NCBI RefSeq assembly: GCF_020085105.1
Contig: NC_058061.1
Span: 4,336,284 to 4,400,283 of the forward strand
DNA: 64,000 nt
From: Siniperca chuatsi
Taxonomy: Eukaryota; Chordata; Actinopteri; Centrarchiformes; Sinipercidae
Reading direction: 5' to 3'
Shown in pieces: positions 12,393-22,800 of this stretch (the stretch's first letter is position 1; the number at the start of each line of letters is the position of its first letter). The notes beneath the pieces were generated by a model. The model was not told the DNA's origin, made no database searches, and worked only from the letters and a program-made list of their open reading frames with translations. A program made the translations under genes and the position numbers.

Positions 12393-12869
12393 ACTGATAA
12401 CTTTATTTTGTAAGAATAGACCTTAGTAGGGAATGAGCATAACTTTTACTTGTATGTAAGTATTCATTTTATAATTTTGTATTAGGAAAAAAATGTATAT
12501 ATCTCATTTTGGTGCTGTCGAATAGTTATATATATTGTGGAGTAGCTAATTTGGGAGGAAAACCCCCCAGAAAATATGATTTGGTAAAAACAATATCCAC
12601 ATATTCGTGTTTAGGAGAAAAATGTATGTCCTAAGTTAAACAAAAAAGCCAAGACACTGCATTGCCTATTTTCTCAGTTGCTGCTATTTTGACGTAAACT
12701 AGTTATTTTATCCCAGTTTTTTTAAATTTTCCATTTCTTTTCCCATGACTCTGGACCTTCATTAAGTTATTTATTGTATTATTATTATTTGTTGTATTCC
12801 CCAGTTTGAATTTTACATGCTCTTTGTGTATAAAGCATTTAAATATTACTGGCCTGCTATATTCGCCGA
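12393..12869. other. AT-rich spacer, no gene seen
   Basis: Only short open frames and AT-rich unique-looking sequence are present between the gip relic and the snf8 promoter. Confidence 0.6.
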
Positions 12870-13269
12870 GACACCAGGGGGCGGTATAAGATTAATTGTT
12901 GACGTCATCGACCAGGAAGTACTTTACTTCCGTGTAATCAAAATGGAACCAGTTGTACCAAAGTAGCTTTATATGTCGCACTAATCTACTTACGTTCCCC
13001 TAAAATGGTACTTTTCGGCCCTTCTTTAGTTTAATATAATAGCGGTCTGCTAATGTAAAAGCTAACGTTATCGAAGAAGCGCGTATTGAGCGGATAATTG
13101 TGAGAGATGGTGAAAAAAACAAGAAATATCGTCGCAGCTAACGTTTGTTAGCTTATTTCTGACTTTACTAACGTTATAGCCTTAAAAATATCTCAACTGA
13201 TATTATTCTGCGATAAACACACTCGTAGTTTAGATTCTCCATTTGAAGTTTGGACCAGACATCAGCAAA
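12870..13269 (+). promoter_or_regulatory. snf8: snf8 promoter and 5' UTR
   Basis: A run of elements lies just upstream of the snf8 start. There is a CTCF-like core ACACCAGGGGGCGG at 12871-12884, a full CRE (TGACGTCA) at 12900-12907, and ETS-type ttacttccg at about 12924-12932. No TATA box is placed appropriately. This is typical of a constitutive promoter; the start site is inferred to be between about 12.95 and 13.2 kb. Confidence 0.55.
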
Positions 13270-16200
13270 ATGCATCGGAGAGGCGTTGGTGCAGGAGCTA
13301 TTGCCAAAAAGAAGCTCGCAGAGGTAAGTTACAGCAGCGTTACAGTTGTTATTAAACGTGTTTTTACATTAACTCGTTGTTGGAAAAATTATTTCATGTC
13401 TCACCTGTGATTTTTCTTTCTCTGTTTAGGCCAAATATAAGGAAAGAGGAACTGTTCTTGCAGAAGACCAAATTGTCCAAGTGAGTTCTTGTGTCAACAG
13501 AATTTCCTTTTTTATTTTTAGATTAAAAACACCGAAAAGACTGTGAGATGCAAATAAAGTAAAGAGGTTCAAAGATTTAAATAACTTTTATCCATGTAAC
13601 AAATATTCCTAAGTAAATACAAATATATTTCTCCTTCATGCTAATTTTGTAAATCCGAAATAGAACCAGTGTTGTTTATTAACTGGTGGTGCTTTCGAAA
13701 AATAAATTGATAAAATAAACAAAATAGTTCAGACGTTTCTTTGTGAAATTGTAGTTGCTATAGTAAACTGATTAATCTATCTCAAAACATGGTTTTGTTT
13801 TTATCTGCTCATATTAACAAAAGAACAATTGGTTGTATAAAATGTATTTTCCCGTTTGGTAAATATAATATTCAAAAATCAAAAACACCTGTGCTCCTAA
13901 CTGATGTGAAAAACAATAAAAATATTTTTTTTATACATTCCCAGCTGCAGTATCATTATTTTTGTATGCAGATTTGTGTTTATTGATATTCCCCTGTTCT
14001 GCATTGTTGATGAAATCATTTATTCAGCTTTCTGTTTCTGCTTTTCTGCCAGATGTCTAAGCAGTTGGAGACCTTCAAGTCCAACCTGGAAGAGTTTGCC
14101 AGCAAGCATAAACAAGAAATAAGAAAGAACTCACAGTTCAGGGTTCAGTTTCAGGAAATGTGTGCCACCATTGGAGTTGACCCACTTGCCTGTGAGAAAC
14201 ATTTTTAGTATAATCTGTAAAAATACATGTGTTTTCAGGTCGTATTTTTTAAAGTGGAAAATAACCTCTTTTTCCTCATTTTTTATCCACAGCCGGCAAA
14301 GGTTTTTGGTCTGAGATGCTTGGTGTAGGTGACTTCTACTATGAGCTCGGTGTACAGATTATTGAAGTGTGCCTCGCCCTCAAACACAGAAATGGAGGTT
14401 TGTAATTTGTCTGCAAACTGAAAACTAAATGGTAATCATTGCGTTTGACTGGTAACAAACAGGTGACAAAAATGTCTGCAATCATAGGCAACTGTGTTTA
14501 GATCTCAATTCCGTCTCCGATATCATGCATGTCAACAAAGTAACATACAGTGAATCCAGTCGTGCACACCCACATGATGTAGATACCGTGATTAATAATG
14601 TTACTGGCTTTTAAATGTTGACATGTGTATTTTCTTTCAGGGCTTATTACTTTGGATGAACTCCATCAGAGAGTACTGAAGGGAAGAGGGAAATACGCTC
14701 AGGATGTGAGCCAGTAAGTGTCACTAATTGAATATTTCATGTATCAGAGGAAATTCAGAATTTTCTGTTTTATTTTATCTGTATTTACACAACTGCCCTA
14801 TCCATTACTATCCAAGTTGATACTTTCCTCACACGTCTGCACATCATATTTGGATCATTTAATGCCCATGTGTCGGTCCTAAGTTGTATGATTATTAAAA
14901 TCATTAAATATGTGCTTTCCAGAGATGACTTGATGAGAGCCATAAAGAAACTGAAGGTGATGGGGAATGGCTTCGGGGTGATTCCAGTTGGTGGTTCTTA
15001 CTTGGTCCAGTCAGTCCCAGCAGAGCTCAACATGGACCACACTGTAGTTCTACAGCTGGCTGAGGTACGACGCAGCTCCAGGGTTAATTATATATATAGC
15101 AGATATGTCACAAACTTTTTTTTTTACCACAAACAAAGATATGCTTTGCTTTGTTAACGATGCATTTTTCACTCAAATGGCTACAGCTGTTTCTAAATGA
15201 CCTCAAACTTACTTTGGCATTTCTGTACTTCAGTTTCTTTTTACTTATCGGCCAACATATGCACAATACCGAAACATCTGCAATGAACTCATATTGACCT
15301 GGCCGATTTATCAGTCTACCTCCTAGCTCACAGTAAAACATTCAACCTTATGCTTTACATACATGTGAGCAAACAAGAATAAATTAGATTGATTAGACCG
15401 GTGAATTCACGTTCACGGTGGTCGTCGATTAAGCCAGTGGTTCTCAGTCTCAAACTTGGCGGCGGACATGACCGGGGGAAAAATGTGGAGTGTATGTAAA
15501 GTTGAAAGAACCTGATTCATGCTTGTTGAGAAGACACATTAGTCATATCCAAAATATGGCGAACATGACAAAGCCTATCTTGTTCTTCAAGAGTTCACTG
15601 GTGATATAGTGGGACAGATTTTAGTCTTTTGTGTCTAAAAACGCTGGCAGTTTATCCTGAATTGTTAACTTGCATTTTGCACATTAAATAATAGGTTAAA
15701 ACAAGTCTGGCTCAAAACAATACTCGTTGAAAGAGTTTTTTTTTTTTTTGTTCCTCCTGTCCATTCTGGCTGTCAAGAGATATCTTTGTGACGCGATTTC
15801 AATGTAAATGATGGGGGACAAAATCCACAGTCACCGTTCTTTGTAAAAATGCATTTTTTAGGTTCGGTAGATGCTAAAATCAGGCTTCAGCAGTCTGAGT
15901 TAGACTCATAAAGTGGGTATCTTCCAAAGTTAGTCTTTTCAGTACCAAAGTCCCTCTTTGTGTTTCCTACCTGAGGGGAAAGAAAGAAAAATAATGAATT
16001 TAGTACTAAAGAGACCACAACTTTGATAGATTCCAATCTGTTTTTTCTAAATTTTACTTCCAAAGCCTCATATTAGCTCAAGCTGAACTTTATAACATAT
16101 TTTTACACCGAACTAAGGCTGTGGATTTTGTCCACCATCACTTGCGTTAAAATCGTGTTAAGAAGGGATTTCTTTACAGCCAGTATGGACAGGAGGAATT

Positions 16201-17883
16201 ATTATGACCAAAAACTGTTTCAGCGTAGATATGGGCATGTAACACATGTAAGACAGATGTGGAAAAATGTGAACCTTTAATTTGTTGTTAGATGATAAAA
16301 AAATTGTGAGGGCAGTGGGGTTTGACAAAAGGTTTGAGAACCACTGAATTAAGCCACAGGGATAAAAAAGTAATTCAACTGCAAAACAAGTTTTAAAGTC
16401 CATCACTTGATGTCACTGTTTTCCAACTTCCCACTGTCTTCTGCTCGTGCTGCCACCGTTGTGAGAATGAAAGGAGGTACCAGGTGCAAAATATCACGTG
16501 AGCTTTGCAGGTCCATCCGTAATGTGCTTGTCACGTTTGAATAAAACAATCACAGAGACCTACTGTATGTTTTAAATAGCAAAAAATCCATTACTTTAAC
16601 AGCCAGCCAGCAATTTTACAGAATGTCTCTTTGAAAAGAACTTATTATACTTTATTCTTATGGCTGTACTTTCTTTGTTCATTTGTAGAAAAAGGGCTAC
16701 GTCACAGTGAGTGAGATCAAGGACAATCTAAAATGGGAGAAGGAACGGGCTTGTCACGTCTTGGTAAGTGCATATCGGCCCATTTGAGGTCACTATATGA
16801 CAATTTGACTTTAGCTCCTTCTGCTTTAAAGGGTATCAGGGTATCTGCAGGGTTTGAAAAATACCTTAGAAGGTATTAAAAAGTCGTTAAATATCATTTA
16901 CAAAAGTCTTAAATACTTGCTCTTGCCTGCAGTAGGCGGTAATGTTAGTTATAAAAGGTTTTTTTATCCGATTGTGGGCTTCGGGAGACGTTACACACCT
17001 GTGAACTAAGAGTGGGATTGTTGTGACAGTGGCTGTTCAACCCTTTGCACTGGTACAACTGCTGACTTCAGTAGTTACGAAGGTCATCCTCTCATAATAA
17101 ACTTAAAAAACTTAAATTACTACTGAATTGATCATTTTTAATTTGTTAATCCATCTGTCCATTTTCCTGCTCAAGGTTGCGTTCATTTCAGAATAAGAAC
17201 ATAACAAATAGCAACAATTAGTCAATTAATCAATTAGTCTATCGTCAGAATATTAACTGGCAAGTATTTTGATAATTGATTAATCGTTTGTTATTTTTCA
17301 AGCAACAATGCCAAATATTCTCCGGTTTCTGCTTCTCAAATGAAAGGATTTGCTGCTTTTCTTCATCATGTACGACAGTAAATTTAATATCTTTGGGTAT
17401 CTTTGGACTGTGAGAAATTGTGAATAGCAATTTTTCCTGTTTTTAAAAAAAAACATTTAAAATGATTAATCGAGAATATAAACAGTAGATTAATCGATTA
17501 TGAAAATAATCATTATTTGCAGGCCTAGAATTGTTGTTATATACTGCTGGGAAGTACTGGGAAAACAGCTGACATAATAACTAATTCTAGGCCATATCGT
17601 CCTTTTCGATCATACTTTCAAACTTTATACAATATGATTGTGGAAAAAGTATTAAATTACATTCTAGGTCTTAAATTTAAGTTGGTGAACCCTGCAGAAA
17701 CTCTGTAAAGTGCATCACCTTCGACCTCCACTCTCATATTTCCAGGATCACCTGCTGAAAGAAGGCTTGGCTTGGCTGGACTCTCAAGCAGCTGGAGAAG
17801 CACAGTACTGGCTGCCAGCTCTCTTCTCTGAGCTGACCTCCCGCGACGTCACACCAGAGGAGGCCAATCAGATGACACCTTAA
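13270..17883 (+). CDS. snf8: SNF8/VPS22, ESCRT-II subunit
   Basis: Subunit of the endosomal ESCRT-II complex (with VPS25 and VPS36), which passes ubiquitinated cargo to ESCRT-III for multivesicular body sorting. Eight coding exons join without phase conflict: 13270-13323, 13430-13480, 14053-14191, 14293-14397, 14641-14713, 14923-15064, 16689-16763 and 17746-17883. They encode 258 residues, the same length as human SNF8. The protein starts [20 protein letters not shown], a helical N-terminal region. Two winged-helix domains follow, the first carrying [23 protein letters not shown] and VSQDDL, the second [19 protein letters not shown] and [10 protein letters not shown]. It ends [10 protein letters not shown]. 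Introns 6 and 7 carry large transposon-derived insertions, but every exon is intact and the gene looks functional. Confidence 0.96.
15435..16346. mobile_element. Non-autonomous hAT transposon in snf8 intron
   Basis: A 912-bp element with inverted termini: cagtggttctcag at the left and gagaaccactg at the right, the classic hAT/Charlie-type end. It is flanked by 8-bp direct repeats, gattaagc at 15427-15434 and aattaagc at 16347-16354, which match at 7 of 8 positions and fit a hAT target-site duplication. No transposase frame is present. Confidence 0.85.
16837..17705. mobile_element. MITE in snf8 intron 7 with nested repeat
   Basis: The termini cagggtatctgcagggttt (left) and aaccctgcagaaactctg (right) are near-perfect inverted repeats. 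The element ends about 40 bases before the last snf8 exon. Inside it, about 17190-17527 is a copy of the 'aatcgattaatc' fish repeat, so two elements are nested. Confidence 0.65.
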
Positions 17884-18293
17884 GAAACGATAGGTGGACC
17901 TGGACCACCAGCTGGTGACAGCGTTAGAGACATGTTGGTAAACAAAATGTGCCTGGTGGGAAGGCTCATGTGATGGCGTTGGCAGACGGGGGGAACTCAC
18001 TCTGAGATCATTTTCTGGACACTAAGAGGGAAAACTTTCCTCATCGGCTCCTCGGTAACATCTATTATGCAACGAGTGCACTTACATTAGAGTCACTGAG
18101 AGCAGTTTGATTTCCACTCCGCTGCATATGAAATTCAGTGCGAGGTGATCTGTCGTCTTGCTGGTGTCACAGTTTTGCGGATAATTCTCAGTGTACAGAA
18201 AATGTAATTGTAAAATGTAAAAGTTTTCATGTATAAACAATAACTTTTAAAGAAAAGACTAAATCGGCTGCATTCTACCAGTTTAACTCAACT

Positions 18294-18299
18294 TTTATT
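18294..18299 (-). other. calcoco2: Candidate calcoco2 polyadenylation signal
   Basis: tttatt on the plus strand reads AATAAA on the minus strand, about 1.5 kb beyond the calcoco2 stop. The convergent snf8 gene has a plus-strand AATAAA at 18437-18442, so the two 3' ends may overlap slightly. Confidence 0.4.
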
Positions 18300-18436
18300 A
18301 TGTCAGCAGGACTTAAAATGCACTTACATTTATTCATTTAAATTGATCATTGCCATAAATTCACTTGTTACATTGCTCAACCTCCAATCAACAATTCATT
18401 CTTTCATATACATTTTCAAATCAACATACTCTGGTA

Positions 18437-18442
18437 AATAAA
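18437..18442 (+). other. snf8: Candidate snf8 polyadenylation signal
   Basis: First canonical AATAAA downstream of the snf8 stop codon (about 550 bases). An earlier non-canonical signal is possible. Confidence 0.45.
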
Positions 18443-19100
18443 CACTTCAGTATGATCTGGTTATAGTAGATCAGATTTTGCTCAGAGATAAGTGCCAAGC
18501 TATACTGTAAATGAAGAATTGTGGTTAATATATAAAGTTTTAAATGTGCCATGCTTAATTTTAAATTGCATCTACTTAAAGGGCCATTCTATTGTTTAAG
18601 CATGTTTTAGCCTATTTACTACAAATCATATATATCTTTACTAAAAAAAAAAAGTTTTCCATTCATTTTAGGGCAATATCAAAATCAGCTTTTAGAGGTT
18701 TCAAACTTAATTTAGGTCATTTCTAACGGTGAACATCAAGCCTACTTTTATTTTTGGACTACTTATTTTATAGAAGTGTTGTGTAGGGCTGCGTATCGAA
18801 CATCTGTACTTTTTTAGTACTGACTGTATTTTTTTCATAGCACTGAAAATCTAAAAAAGATCATACCGAAAGCTGACACGTCCAGTCAGATTCATAATCT
18901 TGTTTATTTCCTCGTTGATCAGATAATTCCTGATTGAAATCAGAATTTTGCCAATTTTATACAAAACAAAAGGGAGGAACGGGCTCTGCTCACCTTTTAT
19001 ATTTGACATCTTTTAGGGTGCTACATGTACCATCCAGTAGCAAAAGCCCATTAAAGCACTCGCAAATTTTCATCTTACATCACATCTTTTTTATTAAATC

Positions 19101-19167
<67 letters not shown>

Positions 19168-19826
19168 TGGAAGTAAAGACTATTTTGTACTTCTCACACA
19201 CACACACACACACTGTAAGAAGAAAATTTGTGTGAACGCTTGCTTAATATGTGAATTCAAAGGCTAATTTTAGGCTTTTTTTTGATTAGGAAAAATACAT
19301 CTGCTTGTGTTTAGACAGCATTTGAGAACTTTGGCTTCTTTGGTTAAATGAAAATGAAAAGTGTTGTTTTTTTAAACAAACTCTGGAGGTATCAAAACAT
19401 TTGAAACAATGCCCAGTTGTGTGGCAATCCACTGCAAACCTTTCACAACCAGCTCCACTTTTAAATGCATTACCGTGAAATGATAAGATAACGTCTGACC
19501 AAAATAAACGAGGACATGAAGGTCACTGTGATGGATTACATAACTCAGGCAGGTTTCAAGTCTCTGCCAGCTGATTCTTCCTGCATACTGGACACATGAT
19601 GGACACTAATCGCTGTGTTGAAGGTAGAACCGCCCAAAAACTTTGGAAAATGGTCAACAGTAATGTAAAGTCTATTTAATTTGCAGTAAATTAGTAAGAA
19701 ATGTGCAAAAATATCAGTGTGGTCCTTTACACACGACCACCAAACTTGTAAGACGTTTTTTTTTTCCCTCCAGACATATGAATCATACCCAACGGCACAT
19801 TTTTTTTTTTTTACCCGGTGCCGTTC
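18443..19826 (-). other. calcoco2: Inferred calcoco2 3' UTR with CA microsatellite
   Basis: No coding frame is supported. It holds a repeat-like phrase starting gggctgcgtatcgaacat near 18786, an uninterrupted (CA)n tract at 19104-19165 (62 bases), and a shorter CA run near 19195-19213. Assignment to the 3' UTR rests on its position between the stop codon and the minus-strand AATAAA. Confidence 0.4.
19104..19165. repeat. (CA)n microsatellite
   Basis: A pure dinucleotide run of 31 units, likely length-polymorphic. Confidence 0.97.
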
Positions 19827-22800
19827 TCACAACTCGTGGCTGTAGACGTGATCTTCAAACACAGACTGCTCCATGTTGTCACAGATCATCGTGCAGAAGG
19901 GACAAACTCGGTGACACTGCTCGTGCTGCTCCAGTTCGTGTCGGGTTATGAGAGGGAACCTCTCCTGGCAGTGACGACACACCAACGACAGCTGGGAAAA
20001 GAAATGGAGAGGCCGCGCATAAGAAGCGGTAACAAAATAGGGAGCGGATTATGTTTTAAGTCCGCTTCGAAAATAAACTGTAAACAGACGAGTCACTCCT
20101 CAGGCTCGTGTGCGGATATCCAGAGCCCACGTGAGGGAGAGTTTCTCGAGAGTTGCCTTGGTCCAGCTGCTTTAACCTAAATTAGTTTATTTGAACACTA
20201 GTTCATTCACGTTCTCTGCCACTTTTAAAATGTGTTCATAGTGTCAGAGAAAAACATGTAAAGAGCTTCATAGCTAGCACTATGATTGGAAAGATTAGAG
20301 TAAGAAAACACTAACCATGACCAGCTACGGCTCACTGACAACATATGGTTTGGATAGGAATCGTATGAGTGATAGGACAGGTGATATACTGTACTAATTA
20401 CTCTTGAGAAATCATTTGACTTACCTCTTCCTCTGGGTCTCCAACGCTCCCTGCGAGGAAAGGGAAATCGGTTAACACCAGATAATTAAAACAATTGTTG
20501 TTTATTCTAGGGCTGCAGCTAATCATTATTTTCATTATCAATGACTCCTGATTTTTTTTGTTTTTGGGAATAACGAGTTCACGTCTAGTAGGAGTGGGCG
20601 ATATGGACACAATCCTCTTATCACGATTATTTGTAATTTTATGCCACAATATTTAGTTTTTTATGTCACTGTAAATTGTGATATAGTACATTTTCTGGAA
20701 AAAACAATGTAGATGTATGTCTGGTTTTTGGTGAATCCCACAAATGAATCACCTGACAAATCAAGGTACTTCATCACATTGATCATATATAAACAAAATG
20801 GCCCATAAGGGTCTAATTCACCCAGAGACGTTAAAGTAATAAAATGTATGTCGTCTCACAGTATATATCGCCCAACCCTAATGCCTAGTCTTGTCTGTTA
20901 TTGCCGAGGTCTGGAGATTATCTCAAGTAATCATTTTACATCCCTTTAATCACTACAATCGAAAATCTATTCACCTCCATTGTACTGGGGTGGCAGCAGA
21001 AGTCTCGGATATCTCAAAAACCCAGGTAAGAAAACATATACACCACTAAGGGTAAGTCGGGAAAATGTTTGGTTTTATTTTGTGATTTGAGTGAACTTAT
21101 CCTTTTAAACTTTTTCTGCTTTGAAAACAGCACCCCACCTTTGCACATGAGTGCCTATTTCAGAGCTTGTTACTCACCTATGGTCTCATACAGGTTCTGA
21201 ACCTCTTCAGCTGTGTCCTGCGGTTGCCATTCAAAGGTGGTTGAAGTGGTGCCAGCTGGTGAGGTGGTTCCAGGCTGCGTGTGTGGCGAGTCGGCGGGGG
21301 AAGCTGCGTGGAAGCCAGCAAGAGCTCTGCGCAGCCCCTCGATATCACTAATGAGATTCTGACAGAAGAAATACGGTTGCACAAACAAGCGTCTAAAATC
21401 CAGAAGTGACCGTTTGGATCGAGACTGTGTGTAAACGTTACCTGGTTTTCTCTAGCAAGCTCTTCTTTCTCTTGATTCACAAGCTTGATCATGTGTTCCT
21501 TGTCGTCTATGATGCCGTCTTTGTCTGCGATCATCTCGTGTGCCTCTCTGAGTTGTAGCTGAAAAATAATGAAGGGAAACAAGCCACAGTTTTTGTTTTG
21601 ACACACACATAGAAGGCAAACCTGATTTATACACTATGGCCAAAAGTATGTGGACCTGTTAATCCAAAACCTTTGGGATTAATCTGCCGCTCTTCTGGTT
21701 TCAGTCTTTCCAGCAGATTTAGGAACCTGGCTGCAGGGATTTTGCTCCCTCTCTTTGCTTTGTTTTCTTTGGCTTTCTCTTTATTTTATACCTTTTTATT
21801 TTGTGAGTTGTACACTCAGTTTTGCTTGGCTTTGCATATTGTCTTCTCTGCCTCATATACTCCCTCTTTCTCCGTCTTGTAAAGCACACTGTAACTTCTG
21901 TTTTAAAAAAAGCGCCACATAAACAAAGTTTGCTTGCTTTGCTTCCTGGTTGTTGCACGAGGGAAGGGAAAGGAAGGGAGGGGCAGGCATTGTCATGATG
22001 AAACAGGAAAGGGCCTTCCACAAACTGTTGGACTCAATATTGTCTAAAATACAGTATCACTGTATGCTGTAACATTAAGATTTCCCTCCATTGGAACTAA
22101 AGGGCCTTGCTCAAAATAGCAAAAACAGCTCCAGACCAAAAGTAAACAACTTGTCCACATACTTTTGGCCTCATAGTATCCTTAAAACAAGGTCTAGATT
22201 TTGTCAGATGAGTTTACCTCTTGTTTGCTACTTTTCCGTTGTGCCTGGTCACATGATAAGATCACATTCTCCAGCTGCTCCCTGACTTGCAGCAGCTCTC
22301 TCTCCAGATACTCGGCTCGTGTCCTGGTGTTTTTGGACTCGTCCTTCTCAGCTGCCAACTTCGCCTGAGCGTCCTGTAGCTGGCTGGCAAGAGTCTGATG
22401 CTGCACCTGAAGAGGATGACATAGCATTAAGCATTTAGCATAGCGGAAAGTCATGTCATTGTTGTTTGTAATTAAAAGGAATTACAGCCTCTTATTTTAA
22501 TTTGTTCCCACCCTTAGATCTTCCTCTGGACAGTTCTGCACAGTCTCCTGCTGCGACAGCCTCCTATGTAACTCCTGGTTCTCTCTCTTCACGTTGTCCA
22601 TGTTCTGCGCGAGGCTTTGCGACCTTTGAAGCTCTACACAGAGCCTCTCCTTCTCTTTCTCACTGCTCTGAAGGTCAATCTGCCAAAGGTAAAGCACACA
22701 TTTGAATACAGGACCAAAGTTCTGATCTGGACCCAAATAATCTCCACCTGACCTTTCTTATCTTGACCTGGATGACTTGTCGGATCATGTCAGTGTAACA

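Noticed and set aside
13086-13103. Resemblance of gagcggataattgtgag to a lac operator
   Set aside because: The match is partial, lies in a fish promoter, and no vector sequence adjoins it. Chance similarity.
19076-19176. Open frame with a Thr-His repeat tail
   Set aside because: Product of the CA microsatellite, with no start context or family features.
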